34,208 bases of DNA from Brucella daejeonensis (GCF_014199265.1 NZ_JACIJG010000031.1:1-34208); one strand, 5' to 3'. Numbered from the stretch's first letter, positions 1-7,960 are shown. Notes: generated by a model not told the origin, from the sequence alone. Translations and numbers: made by a program.

Positions 1-999
1 GTCGCGCCAGAGCCAGAAGCCGTTGAATATGTCCGCGTCTGCGATGCTTACGGCGCTGGCTACTTCTACATCCCGGGCACCGAAACCTGCCTGCGTATCG
101 GCGGCTATGTCCGTTACGACATCAAGGGTGGCGACGACGCTTATTCGGGCGAAGAGTGGGGCGGCTGGCGTAAGCGCGCACGTTTCTCGCTGCGCACCTA
201 CACCGCTTCGGAAACCGAGCTGGGCACGCTCCGCACCTATACCGAAAGCCGTTTCCAGTGGGATTCCGTCGCTGGCAACGTGGGTGACGAGGGTTACGAC
301 GGTTATGGTGCAGACACCAATGCAGGTTCGCACGAGCTGCATTTCGCCTACATCACCCTCGGCGGCCTGAAGGTCGGTCTGGATGAATCTGAATTCCTTA
401 CCTTCACCGGCTACCTTGGCGACATCATGAGCGACGATGTTGTTCTCGCTGGTAACTACCGCACGGGCAAGATCTCCTACACCTTCACCGGCGGCAACGG
501 CTTCTCGGCTGTGATCGCTCTCGAGCAGGGTGGCGACGGCTACTCGATCAACGATTATGTCCCGCACATCGTCGGTGGTCTGAAGTACGAACAGGGTTGG
601 GGTTCGATCGCTGGTGTGGTCGCTTATGACTCCGTCATCGAAGAATGGGCTGCTAAGGTTCGCGGCGACCTCAACATCACCGATCAGTTCTCGGTTTGGG
701 TGCAGGGCGCATACGCTTCCGCAGAAACCGAAGACCAGATGTATGGCGCTTGGGGCGGCGATTGGGCTGTCTGGGGTGGTCTGAAGTACAAGGTCAGCGA
801 AAAGGCTGCCTTCAACCTGCAGGCTGCATACGAAGACTGGGGCAAGCTCGCCATCGCAGCAAACGTTGCTTACCAGATCGTTCCCGGCTTCACCATCACG
901 CCGGAAGTCGCCTACACCAAGTGGGATGACGATCATCTGCCTGCCAGCGGCAACGATGATGCCTTCCAGGGCATGATCCGCTTCCAGCGTTCGTTCTAA
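1..999 (+). CDS. Omp2-type porin, 5' end missing
   Basis: Outer-membrane general porin of the alphaproteobacterial Porin_2 family (Brucella Omp2a/Omp2b type), a trimeric 16-strand beta-barrel that lets small solutes through. The frame is open from base 1, so the start codon, signal peptide and first few mature residues lie left of the window; 332 residues remain. The visible N-terminus ([20 protein letters not shown], then [13 protein letters not shown]) is the hallmark start of mature Omp2, with its two conserved cysteines. Barrel-core stretches such as [17 protein letters not shown] and [17 protein letters not shown] match the family, and the protein ends in RFQRSF with the C-terminal Phe needed for barrel assembly. 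The stretch after GGDDAYSG and the one around [14 protein letters not shown] differ from classical Brucella Omp2b as I recall it; these fall where surface loops are expected. A hairpin terminator follows. The family call is secure; whether it is the 2a or 2b copy cannot be told. Confidence 0.95.
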   Translation, partial: VAPEPEAVEYVRVCDAYGAGYFYIPGTETCLRIGGYVRYDIKGGDDAYSGEEWGGWRKRARFSLRTYTASETELGTLRTYTESRFQWDSVAGNVGDEGYDGYGADTNAGSHELHFAYITLGGLKVGLDESEFLTFTGYLGDIMSDDVVLAGNYRTGKISYTFTGGNGFSAVIALEQGGDGYSINDYVPHIVGGLKYEQGWGSIAGVVAYDSVIEEWAAKVRGDLNITDQFSVWVQGAYASAETEDQMYGAWGGDWAVWGGLKYKVSEKAAFNLQAAYEDWGKLAIAANVAYQIVPGFTITPEVAYTKWDDDHLPASGNDDAFQGMIRFQRSF

Positions 1000-1021
1000 T
1001 CGGATCGACGTTTAAGCGAAA

Positions 1022-1047
1022 AGCGCCAACGGGAAACCGTTGGCGCT
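1022..1047 (+). terminator. Hairpin terminator after the porin
   Basis: Perfect 11-bp stem (1022-1032 with 1037-1047) closed by a GAAA tetraloop, 23 bases after the porin stop. No real T-run follows, so it may act as an mRNA 3'-end stabiliser as well as a terminator. Confidence 0.75.
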
Positions 1048-1277
1048 CATCCATTTGAAACACAGCTCACGAATGCGTGAACTTCGATCCTCCAGGGATG
1101 GGGATTTCGAAAAGGATCGAGAAGCCGAGGGGAGTAGCAGGGGACGACACCAAGCTGGGGGCAATATTGGTCTTTGAAGGATCGAAAGATGTCTCCACAC
1201 AAAGTTAGCTCACTTATCTTGTGCTCTGATGATTATTTCATTAGTTGTACGTCCCGTGTTCTGCAGGGGGGCGTGCA

Positions 1278-2204
1278 ATGATCGTTGTTGGGGAAACGAA
1301 AATCGACATGGGCGACAAGTTCTCGCCGACAGTCGATTACAACTTAAAATACACATCCAGCAAAAGCCCGAACCACCGGCTTGTCGAACAATATTCGGTG
1401 GCGGAACTGACGGGGAAATATATCAACATCCTGTGGGATGACGGGTCGCACAAGTACAATGTGAGGTCGTTTCTCGGTGAGATCGACGAGATTCTGAAAG
1501 GCGAACGCTTTTCGGGCTTCGATCAGGAAATGCTCGACTCTGTCATCGGTTCGCTCCGTGAGCGCGGCAACAGCAATGCAACCATCAATAGAAAGATGGC
1601 TGCGCTGAGCAAGCTGCTGCGAAAGGCGCACAAGATGGGGGATATCTTCAACCTACCGGAGTTCGTCCGGCAGAAGGAGCGTGTGGGACGCATTCGATTC
1701 CTCGAATATGAGGAAGAAAAGCGCCTGTTCGCCGCGATCAAGTCGCGCTGTGAAGATAGTTACCGGCTCTCGGTGTTCCTCGTCGATACGGGCTGCCGTC
1801 TTGGAGAGGCGATCGGTGTTACCTGGAACGATATCCAGGAACACAGGGTCACCTTCTGGCTTACCAAGTCGAATCGCAGCCGAACGGTCCCCCTCACCCG
1901 CCGTGCCTGCAAGGCCTCGCAAATCCCGCACGATAAACTCAAAGGCCCCTTCTCGATGCTCAATCAGGTCCGGTTCCGCCAGATCTGGAACGAGGCGAAG
2001 ATGGAAGTCGGTCTTGGAACGGACGATCAGGTGGTACCGCATATCCTGCGTCACACCTGCGCCTCACGCCTGGTAAGAGGCGGCATCGATATCCGCCGCG
2101 TGCAAATGTGGCTTGGGCATCAGACGCTCCAGATGACCATGCGTTATGCTCATCTAGCGACTCACGATCTCGATTCATGCGTAAAGGTGCTCGAAGTCCA
2201 CTGA
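1278..2204 (+). CDS. Tyrosine recombinase / phage-type integrase
   Basis: Site-specific recombinase of the tyrosine family (XerC/D- and phage-integrase-like), expected to cut and rejoin DNA through a 3'-phosphotyrosine. From the ATG at 1278 it is 308 residues. The N-terminal half looks like a SAM-like core-binding domain. The catalytic half shows the full set: Arg in DTGCRLGEA, Lys in the beta-hairpin LTKSNRSRTVPLT, HxxR in HILRHTCASRLV, and the second His plus Tyr nucleophile in WLGHQTLQMTMRYAHL. An in-frame upstream ATG at 1245 exists, but 1278 follows a G-rich GGGGGG stretch that could serve as ribosome site. No tRNA, excisionase or other phage gene sits beside it, so it is either an orphan or the last trace of an integrated element. 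It could equally be a chromosomal Xer-like paralogue. It ends in a good terminator. Confidence 0.85.
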   Translation: MIVVGETKIDMGDKFSPTVDYNLKYTSSKSPNHRLVEQYSVAELTGKYINILWDDGSHKYNVRSFLGEIDEILKGERFSGFDQEMLDSVIGSLRERGNSNATINRKMAALSKLLRKAHKMGDIFNLPEFVRQKERVGRIRFLEYEEEKRLFAAIKSRCEDSYRLSVFLVDTGCRLGEAIGVTWNDIQEHRVTFWLTKSNRSRTVPLTRRACKASQIPHDKLKGPFSMLNQVRFRQIWNEAKMEVGLGTDDQVVPHILRHTCASRLVRGGIDIRRVQMWLGHQTLQMTMRYAHLATHDLDSCVKVLEVH

Positions 2205-2237
2205 CTCCGGGCGCCTCTGTATCTCTTTTTTAAAATC

Positions 2238-2260
2238 GGCCTCTGACAGAGGGCTTTTTT
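2238..2260 (+). terminator. Rho-independent terminator after the integrase
   Basis: Six-bp GC-rich stem (2239-2244 with 2249-2254, including one G-T pair), loop GACA, followed directly by six T residues. It lies 34 bases beyond the integrase stop codon. Confidence 0.8.
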
Positions 2261-2269
2261 CATATTCTC

Positions 2270-2530
2270 TTACAAGCGAAAACCATCGACCCCGGCGAAC
2301 TGCTGAAACCGTACGATCATCGGCCCGTGCCTTGCAAATGGGCCGCGCAGTTTACCGTTGCGATGGCGGGTTTGCATTACGGTCGAATTGGGCTCCAAAG
2401 CAAAAACTATCCAGGCGACGTCGAACGTCGATCCCGGTTTCGGCGAGACCATTATTGTGATGGCATAGGCCAATAAAATTGCTATGCCTTTATAAGTGTC
2501 TGTTCCAAAAGCCGCCACGCTGGTCTGCAA
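2270..2530 (-). CDS. Doubtful small ORF (86 aa) in the integrase-MITE gap
   Basis: An open frame on the minus strand beginning with TTG. There is no Shine-Dalgarno sequence and I recognise no domain. A short hydrophobic stretch (GIAILLAYAITIMV, about residues 15-28) precedes a basic C-terminal half. An ATG inside the frame would give a protein of about 60 residues. The plus strand has an overlapping open frame across part of the same bases, which lowers trust in both. The composition is not obviously random, so it may be a gene remnant next to the integrase. The remaining 2531-2593 shows nothing recognisable. Confidence 0.2.
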   Translation of the reverse strand: MQTSVAAFGTDTYKGIAILLAYAITIMVSPKPGSTFDVAWIVFALEPNSTVMQTRHRNGKLRGPFARHGPMIVRFQQFAGVDGFRL

Positions 2531-2593
2531 TTGGCAATTTGGCTCAAGTTCCGGTGCTCATGTACGACACGCATGCCGCTTTTTGATTCAGAC

Positions 2594-2873
2594 TAGGGTC
2601 AGGACCTATTAATTTGGTGGAAATGGTGTGAGGCCATCCGTCTGGATACGAGGAGAAAAGGCGAAGGAAATGTGGTTCATTTTCGAGACTTTACGTGCAT
2701 GTAGCCGGGCGGATGGACCACATCCTTCGGACACCGAAATGCCAAGGCCGGAAATTGGCGATCTGCCGCGTCAAGCCGCTCAACCGGGGGAACTACCCCG
2801 TTTTTCGCGTCTTTCCTTGCAGCTCTTGTCATTTCAGGTGCCATTTTCATCAAATTAATAGGTCCTGACCCTA
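2594..2873. mobile_element. MITE-like element with 21-bp perfect inverted ends and TA target duplication
   Basis: Bases 2596-2616 (starting GGGTCAGGACC) are the exact reverse complement of 2851-2871. Similarity continues imperfectly about 10-12 bases further inward on both sides. Both ends are flanked by TA (2594-2595 and 2872-2873), as expected for a TA target duplication. The ~276-bp element is too short for a transposase, and the 76-codon open frame inside resembles nothing. This is the form of a miniature inverted-repeat element mobilised in trans. TA duplication would fit an IS630/Tc1-like or IS5-group transposase, but the parent family is not identified here. It lies about 80 bases before the aminotransferase start, so it may affect that gene's promoter. 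Confidence 0.8.
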
Positions 2874-2954
2874 AATGGCAGATCGGCCGTTTTTCGATCA
2901 ATCTAACCTGCCATTCCTCTCAACTTGCCGGACAGAAAATCGACTGGAATCGCC

Positions 2955-4085
2955 ATGGCACTACCCCGACTGACACCACTTGTTGCAAGCTTGCCCTCGA
3001 CCGTACCGTTTACCGGCCCGGAAACACTTGAACTGCAACGCGGAAAACCCTTTCTGGCCCGTATCGGCGCCAATGAAAGCAGTTTTGGTCCGGCTCCCTC
3101 GGTGATCGAGGCCATCCAGCAGGAGGTGGGAGAGATATGGAAGTATGGCGATCCTGAAAATTACGAACTCCGCCATGCCATCGCGGCCCATCACGGCGTG
3201 AAGCCGGAAAATATCATGCCTGGCGCCGGTGTCGATGCGTTGCTCGGCCTTGTCGTCAGGCAATATGTGCAAAGCGGCGACAGGGTTATCAACTCGCTCG
3301 GCGGATATCCAACCTTCAATTACCATGTTGCGGGTTATGGCGGTGCGCTGGTGACGGTTCCCTATACCAGCGACCGGCCCGACCTCGACGGTCTGCTCAA
3401 CGCGGCGCGCAAGAACGAGGCTGCCATTCTTTATGTTGCCAATCCCGACAACCCGATGGGAACCTGGCACGAAGGCCCGGACATTCAATCCTTCATCGAA
3501 CGTGTCCCGGAAACGACCATGCTCATTCTGGACGAAGCCTATTGCGAGACCGGCCCGGCATCGGCATTCCCGCCCTTCGAGACTGATCGCCCCAATATTC
3601 TGCGGATGCGCACATTCTCCAAGGCTTACGGGCTGGCCGGAATTCGATGCGGTTATGTGGTCGGCAGTGCCGACGCCATCAAGTCGTTCGACAAGATTCG
3701 CGATCATTTCGCTGTAAACCGCCTCGCCCAGGCCGCAGCCATAGCCGCCCTCAAGGACCAGGCCTATCTGCGTGATGTGGTGGCGAAAATAAAAGCCGGA
3801 CGCGACCGGATCGCCGCGGTTGCCGCGGCAAACGGCCTTTCCTCCATCCCCTCGGCAACGAATTTTGTCGCCATAGACTGCGGGCAGGATGGAGCATTCG
3901 CCACCGCAGTCCTGAACGGGCTGATTGAGCGCGACATTTTCGTGCGAAAGCCCGGCGCTCCGGTTCTCGACCGCTGCATTCGCGTGAGTGTCGGCGTTGA
4001 GGCGCAACTCGATCTTTTTGAGGCGGCCCTTCCCGCCGCATTGCAAGATGCGCGCAAAACCGCCCGCGCCCGCGAAACGGCCTGA
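2955..4085 (+). CDS. HisC-like PLP-dependent aminotransferase (class I/II)
   Basis: Fold-type I pyridoxal-phosphate aminotransferase of the histidinol-phosphate aminotransferase group, 376 residues from the ATG at 2955. A TTG 30 bases upstream is in frame but lacks a ribosome site. Seen: ANESSFGPAP near the N-terminus (substrate/cofactor loop), GAGVDALLG (phosphate-binding start), YVANPDNPMGT (Asn and Pro contacting PLP), LILDEAYCE (Asp binding the pyridine nitrogen), TFSKAYGLAGIRCGY (Schiff-base Lys) and the C-terminal IRVSVG (Arg for the substrate carboxylate). HisC homologues in this clade act in histidine or aromatic amino acid synthesis. No his genes lie nearby, so the substrate is open. 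The DUF423 gene follows 15 bases later and is probably co-transcribed. Confidence 0.85.
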   Translation: MALPRLTPLVASLPSTVPFTGPETLELQRGKPFLARIGANESSFGPAPSVIEAIQQEVGEIWKYGDPENYELRHAIAAHHGVKPENIMPGAGVDALLGLVVRQYVQSGDRVINSLGGYPTFNYHVAGYGGALVTVPYTSDRPDLDGLLNAARKNEAAILYVANPDNPMGTWHEGPDIQSFIERVPETTMLILDEAYCETGPASAFPPFETDRPNILRMRTFSKAYGLAGIRCGYVVGSADAIKSFDKIRDHFAVNRLAQAAAIAALKDQAYLRDVVAKIKAGRDRIAAVAAANGLSSIPSATNFVAIDCGQDGAFATAVLNGLIERDIFVRKPGAPVLDRCIRVSVGVEAQLDLFEAALPAALQDARKTARARETA

Positions 4086-4100
4086 ACAATGGAGCCGAAG

Positions 4101-4475
4101 ATGCAGAATTTAACCGTCGGGCAGGTTCGAAACACCCTCTTCAGTACACTGGCCGGGCTGTGCGGCGCGCTGGCCATTGCGGCCTATGCGGGCGCGGCCC
4201 ATGGCGGGGAGAATCATCTTGGCAACATTGCCCCCCTGCTTCTGGGTCACGCTCCGGCTTTTCTGGTATTATCGCTGATCGTTCCGGTCAGCCGCTTTGC
4301 CTATCTCGGTGGCGTGCTGCTTATCCTCGGCCTCACCCTTTTTTGCGGCGATCTGTTCATGCGCGACATGACCGGCAACCGGCTTTTCCCGATGGCCGCG
4401 CCAACGGGCGGCTCACTCATGATTCTGGGCTGGCTCGCCATAGCGCTCAGCGGCTGGTTCTCAAAAGCCAAATAA
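4101..4475 (+). CDS. DUF423 family inner-membrane protein
   Basis: Small membrane protein, 124 residues, with four hydrophobic segments (starting roughly LFSTLAGLCGALAIAAYAGA, then PLLLGHAPAFLVLSLIVPV, YLGGVLLILGLTLFCGDLF and GGSLMILGWLAIALSGWF). The pattern matches DUF423 (YwdK/YgdD type): the AHG segment, the hydrophobic repeats, and the FCGDLF...APTGGSLMILGWLAI block near the C-terminus. The function of the family is unknown. I chose the ATG at 4101 because GGAG lies 6 bases upstream; the in-frame ATG at 4089 has no ribosome site. It sits directly behind the aminotransferase and ends at a bidirectional terminator. Confidence 0.8.
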   Translation: MQNLTVGQVRNTLFSTLAGLCGALAIAAYAGAAHGGENHLGNIAPLLLGHAPAFLVLSLIVPVSRFAYLGGVLLILGLTLFCGDLFMRDMTGNRLFPMAAPTGGSLMILGWLAIALSGWFSKAK

Positions 4476-4499
4476 AAAGGGGCCCCCAAAGGCCCCTTT
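4476..4499. terminator. Bidirectional terminator between DUF423 and PsiF genes
   Basis: Nine-bp stem (4476-4484 with 4491-4499; AAAGGGGCC / GGCCCCTTT) placed between two converging genes. Read on the minus strand the stem runs into TTTTTATTT, so it should work best for the PsiF-type gene, and reasonably for the plus strand. Confidence 0.85.
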
Positions 4500-4521
4500 C
4501 CTTCCGGTAATCCTGCTCCGA

Positions 4522-5166
4522 TCAGGAGTTGCCTTTCAGGCGGGCATTGCAGAGGCTATAATAGCCGCCGCCCTTCTGCACCCACTTCAGACCGCCAAGC
4601 GCATTGGCGTTCTTGAGCGCATGATACTGGTCCAGGCAGGTATGCATACGGGCCCTGCCCGCCGATTCGCTGGAATATTTCGCCGAAACTGCGGTCGGGA
4701 ACTTCATGCCTCTCGGCGCAGCGACGGTCGGAGCCGCCGGCTCGGAATCACCATCCGTGGTCAAGGCCACCGGATCGGCGCCAGGGCCGCATTCCGCCTT
4801 GCGGAAATCGTTCCATTTCAGACCATTGTCGGAGCCGGCATCCTTGGCTGCCTGATACTTCGCGCTGCACTGCTTCATGGTCAGACCCTTGGCGCTGTCA
4901 TCGGCAGCGGGGGCAGCAGGGGCGGCAGCGCTTTTGGCTGCCTTGGTCGTCGGCGCGGCAGGTGCGGCGGCTGCATCATCACCGCACTGGGCCTTGCGGA
5001 AATCGTTCCACTTCAGGCCGCCAAGCGTACCAGCATCCTTGGCTGCCTGATATTTCGCACTGCATTCCTTCATCGTCAGCGCATTTGCGGGCGAGGAAAA
5101 AGCAAAAGCAGCAGCACCCATGATGATGGCGGTACCAGCCATAGCTGTAATGGTTCGAATTGACAT
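4522..5166 (-). CDS. Secreted protein with PsiF repeats
   Basis: Exported protein of 214 residues. The start ATG at 5166 has AGGGAG about 8 bases upstream; longer in-frame starts only add unlikely sequence. A signal peptide (MSIRTITAMAGTAIIMGAAA to about residue 29, ending SPANA) is followed by two near-identical ~31-residue PsiF repeats. These begin MKECSAKYQAAKDAG and MKQCSAKYQAAKDAG, share GLKWNDFRK, and each has a Cys at both ends. They are separated by an Ala/Pro-rich linker. A third, degenerate copy (HTCLDQYHALKNANALGGLKW, then LCNARLKG) closes the protein with an inserted GGGYYS. E. coli PsiF is phosphate-starvation inducible with no known activity, and rhizobial relatives carry several repeats. 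The paired cysteines suggest each repeat is held by a disulfide. No Pho box was identified. Confidence 0.85.
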   Translation of the reverse strand: MSIRTITAMAGTAIIMGAAAFAFSSPANALTMKECSAKYQAAKDAGTLGGLKWNDFRKAQCGDDAAAAPAAPTTKAAKSAAAPAAPAADDSAKGLTMKQCSAKYQAAKDAGSDNGLKWNDFRKAECGPGADPVALTTDGDSEPAAPTVAAPRGMKFPTAVSAKYSSESAGRARMHTCLDQYHALKNANALGGLKWVQKGGGYYSLCNARLKGNS

Positions 5167-5474
5167 CTCGTCACTCCCTATCGAATGCAGCCCTTTGATC
5201 GCTCCGCGCCCGTTTGCGCCTTGCGACCCAACTAATACAGAAGAACGGTAGATGTCGGTATTGCTCTGGCCCGTTCCATTTATAAGCCAACATTGCGCCT
5301 GGCAAAATTGGCTTGTCAATCATTGGACCAATATTATCTCCACTCCAATACAAATTTTCTAACGAACTTTCTTGGCTCGTTATGGTCATGCAGGTGACAT
5401 GAAGTAAAGTTACAGTAAACTTCGCCTTGTGTCCGCCTTTTATTCGGAAAGAGCTAAAACCCGGGAGCCTGCGG

Positions 5475-5740
5475 ATGATAAAGCGAATCATGGTCATTGG
5501 CGGCGCAGGTTCTGGAAAATCGAGCCTTGCACGAACACTTGGCGAAATCTCCGGTTTACCGGTCATCCATGTCGATGTTCTCTACTGGCAGCCCGGATGG
5601 ACCATGCGCCCGCAGGATGAAATCAGGCACCCCGCCACCTCATCAAGCACCATCTGCAAAAACCGAACCAAGTGAAAGATTTTCTCGCACAGATATCGCG
5701 CGAAATATTTTTGAAGAATCAGCCTTCGCAATCGCGGTGA
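5475..5740 (+). pseudogene. Broken P-loop kinase (DNA topology modulation / FlaR type), internal deletion
   Basis: The ATG at 5475 opens a frame reading IKRIMVIGGAGSGKSSLART, the N-terminal strand and Walker A of FlaR/adenylate-kinase-like 'topology modulation' proteins, followed by GLPVIHVDVLYWQPGW, which is also diagnostic. Family members are roughly 170-200 residues. Here similarity stops after about 50 residues (near 5620) and the frame ends at 5675. From 5633 a second frame, ending at 5740, reads HLIKHHLQKPNQVKDFLAQI, which resembles the usual C-terminal end (a ...LRSPREVxxFL-like strand and helix). The simplest reading is an internal deletion of about 100 codons that also shifted the frame. 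The N-terminal assignment is firm; the C-terminal one is moderate. Confidence 0.75.
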
Positions 5741-5948
5741 ATCCATAAAGTCACGCCTGAAATAACAATATTGCTAGCAGTGCGTGGCGACATGGCTCCT
5801 GCTATATTTGACCCGTCTCCCAAGACTTCATGCCGCGCGCAATGGCCATCCATCCGCACAAGGCAAACATAATGTACCCGAATGATTTTCGGGCCAGCCG
5901 ATAATTTGTTGCCGGATCGCCGGTTTCTAACAGTTCTGGAGTCCCGCC

Positions 5949-6599
5949 GTGGCCGATATCGCCGATAGTGCCGCCCCGCTCATCGATGCGCCAAAGACCG
6001 TTTTTGATCGCCATCGTCTTTACGAAGATGCGATAGCGATGCTGATCGGCACGTCCTTCATCGCGCTTGGCATAACACTTTATAGCCAGGCCATGCTGAT
6101 GACCGGCAGCACCGCCGGAATAGCTCTTCTCATCCAATATGCGACAGGCACGGAATTCGGCTTGCTGTATTTCCTCATCAACCTGCCATTCTACTATTTC
6201 GCGGCCCGTCGAATGGGCTGGGCCTTCACGATCAGGACCTTTGTAGCCGTCGCTCTGATGTCAGGTTTCGCCCGTCTGATGCCGCTCAGCGTCGATTTTA
6301 CAAGCGTCAATCCGCTTTTCGCAGCTCTCATGGGCGGCACATTGATGGGAATGGGCGTACTTGCGCTCTTCCGTCACCGCTCCGGTGTGGGCGGCGTCAA
6401 TATTCTGGCGCTTTATTTGCAGGACGCTTACGGAATACGGGCCGGCTGGTTCCAGCTTGGCCTCGATGTTCTCATCATGCTGACGTCGCTGTTTTTCATT
6501 CCTTGGGAAAACATGGCGCTTTCCCTGACCGGCGCGGTCGCCATGAATCTCATCATCGCGATCAACCACAAGCCCGGCCGCTATCTCGGCACAAGCTGA
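5949..6599 (+). CDS. YitT family membrane protein
   Basis: Integral membrane protein of 216 residues starting at GTG 5949 (GGAG about 10 bases upstream). About six hydrophobic segments are seen, including AIAMLIGTSFIALGITLYSQ, LLYFLINLPFYYFAARR, LFAALMGGTLMGMGVLALFR and WFQLGLDVLIMLTSLFFI. The motif TGSTAGIALLIQYATG after the first helix and the HRSGVGGVNILALYLQ block are typical of the YitT/DUF161 family. It lacks the C-terminal soluble DUF2179 domain of the Bacillus proteins, as short proteobacterial members do. The transport role is unproven. It appears monocistronic and ends in a shared terminator. Confidence 0.8.
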   Translation: MADIADSAAPLIDAPKTVFDRHRLYEDAIAMLIGTSFIALGITLYSQAMLMTGSTAGIALLIQYATGTEFGLLYFLINLPFYYFAARRMGWAFTIRTFVAVALMSGFARLMPLSVDFTSVNPLFAALMGGTLMGMGVLALFRHRSGVGGVNILALYLQDAYGIRAGWFQLGLDVLIMLTSLFFIPWENMALSLTGAVAMNLIIAINHKPGRYLGTS

Positions 6600-6605
6600 A
6601 AAAGA

Positions 6606-6629
6606 AAAACCGCCCGTTGAGGCGGTTTT
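6606..6629. terminator. Bidirectional terminator between YitT and Sel1-like genes
   Basis: Nine-bp stem AAAACCGCC (6606-6614) with GGCGGTTTT (6621-6629) and a 6-base loop, lying in the 39-base gap between two converging genes. On the minus strand it runs into TTTTCTTT. Confidence 0.85.
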
Positions 6630-6638
6630 CCGTCGTCA

Positions 6639-6896
6639 TCAGTGAACGGTCATCCACTCGCGGGCACCGCGAAGCGCTGCGGCAAGTTCGCTTTTGCTCA
6701 TCGTGGCCGCCACCTGATTGCGCATCCGCGCCGCCTTTTCGCTGCCGCGGATAGCAGCGATGTTCAGCCACTTATGGGCTTCAATCACATCGATTTCACA
6801 ATCGCGACCGATGGCGAATTTCATGCCCATTTCCAGAAGAATGCGATCCTGTGTGACTGTGTTGTCCTTACGCGTAAAGCTCTGAAACTGTGCCAT
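6639..6896 (-). CDS. Small Sel1-repeat-like protein
   Basis: An 85-residue soluble protein. Residues ~20-55 (LEMGMKFAIGRDCEIDVIEAHKW, then LNIAAIRGSEKAARMR) match one Sel1-like repeat: the G..YA.G..v..D...A.KWl..AA..G...A...r pattern. The C-terminal part is a helical tail. A single repeat of this kind is common in Rhizobiales as a conserved hypothetical protein; Sel1 repeats usually mediate protein-protein contacts. A CAGGGA sequence lies upstream of the ATG. Confidence 0.75.
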   Translation of the reverse strand: MAQFQSFTRKDNTVTQDRILLEMGMKFAIGRDCEIDVIEAHKWLNIAAIRGSEKAARMRNQVAATMSKSELAAALRGAREWMTVH

Positions 6897-7395
6897 TTTC
6901 TTTGTCCCTGTTAAATCCCGAGAACCGTCCGGTCTTTGTCTTCGAGGTCCGGTTTCCCTGCCTCGAAACTGCCGTCTCTGTCGTTCCGTTCATGCTCTCA
7001 AAGCTACGGGAAAGGGTTGAAATGCACGTTAAACCAGATGCTTAACGAGCAACCAACAAAATCCGAACAAGCGGTAAACTTGGTATTTTATTAAACATGC
7101 AAGTGCCGCCGAATGCTGGATTTTCCAGAAAAACAGATTAAAAAGCGCGCTTCTTATCGAAACCAGTTGCTAACTATAGACACGATTGCGACAGCAGCAT
7201 TTGTGCCGATCCCCGAAACGGCGCGCCCTTCAAACCAGCAATATTTCCCTTCCGCTTCACGGAAAACTGGTTTACGTTTACGTTTGCGTAAGCCAAGCGG
7301 AAATCGAGGAGGCTTCTGCCTTGTGCTGGAAACGCATCATGGCGGTTTCGTCGCTGTGCCCCGCAGAACCGGGTACAGCGTGTTGGGAGGAAAGA
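6897..7395. other. Non-coding region between the Sel1-like and DUF2147 genes
   Basis: About 500 bases with no convincing gene; the open frames are short and lack ribosome sites. It must hold the promoters of the two divergent neighbours. The only structure I see is the TTTACG repeat near 7271-7292, listed separately. No tRNA or hairpin RNA was recognised. Confidence 0.6.
7271..7292 (+). promoter_or_regulatory. TTTACG repeat, possible operator before the DUF2147 gene
   Basis: TTTACG occurs twice with 6-bp spacing, followed by TTTGCGTAAG. The last 16 bases (7277-7292) form TTACG-TTTG-CGTAA, a near-palindrome that matches the MerR-type LiuR-like consensus TTTACGTTAACGTAAA at 13 of 16 positions. 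It lies about 105 bases upstream of the start codon. Regulator identity is only suggested. Confidence 0.3.
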
Positions 7396-7743
7396 ATGAT
7401 CCGCACTCTTATTCTGGGAATAACGCTTGCAGCGGGCTTTGCCGCGCCCGCCCTGGCGGGAGAAGCTATCGTCGGCTCGTGGAAACGCCCGAACGGTACG
7501 GTCATCAGCTATGCGGCCTGCGGCGCAAACAAGTTCTGCGGCACGGTGATGACCGGCGAATATAAAGGCAAATCCATCGGAACGATGTCGGGTACGGGCG
7601 GCAGCTACAAGGGCGAAGTCAACAAGCTGGATGAAGGCAAGACCTATTCCGGCAAGGCCACGGCCAAGGGCAACACGCTTTCGCTTTCGGGCTGTGTGAT
7701 GGGCGGCCTGATCTGCAAGAGCGAAAGCCTGACGCGCCAATAG
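7396..7743 (+). CDS. DUF2147 family exported protein
   Basis: Secreted protein of 115 residues. The ATG at 7396 is preceded by GGAGGAAAG. The signal peptide is MIRTLILGITLAAGFAAPAL plus Ala, cut before GEA. The mature part starts IVGSWKRPNGTVISYAACGA and contains FCGTVMTGEYKGK and LSLSGCVMGGLICKS. These fit DUF2147, a small beta-rich periplasmic domain. It is shorter than many members and has four cysteines (AACG, FCG, GC, IC) that may form two disulfides. The function is unknown. Confidence 0.75.
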   Translation: MIRTLILGITLAAGFAAPALAGEAIVGSWKRPNGTVISYAACGANKFCGTVMTGEYKGKSIGTMSGTGGSYKGEVNKLDEGKTYSGKATAKGNTLSLSGCVMGGLICKSESLTRQ

Positions 7744-7771
7744 CGGCAGGAGAATTGGCAAGACAACAACC

Positions 7772-7803
7772 AAGGGCGGCAATAATCATGCCGTCCTTTT
7801 TGT
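7772..7803 (+). terminator. Terminator after the DUF2147 gene
   Basis: Ten-bp stem (7772-7781 with 7789-7798, one G-T pair), 7-base loop, then a run of T residues to 7803. Confidence 0.85.
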
Positions 7804-7960
7804 TTAGCGCGCCTTTTGGCCGAACGAATATTCCGGGGTTATAACGAAACATCAATATTCTTGAACGCCGCATGAATGAAGCTCTCAGCGATGGTTCAGG
7901 CGCGAAAGCTATTCTGGCAGGTGAGAACCAAGATCAGCGTGGCTTTGGGGGCCAACGACA

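Noticed and set aside
1048..1277. tRNA attachment site next to the integrase
   Set aside because: No cloverleaf or CCA-end could be built from this stretch.
2628..2858. 76-codon open frame inside the MITE
   Set aside because: No ribosome site or recognisable domain, and it lies fully within the inverted-repeat element.
5427..5474. Longer N-terminus for the broken kinase (start at 5427)
   Set aside because: Homology begins at MIKRIMVIGG from ATG 5475; the extension does not resemble the family.
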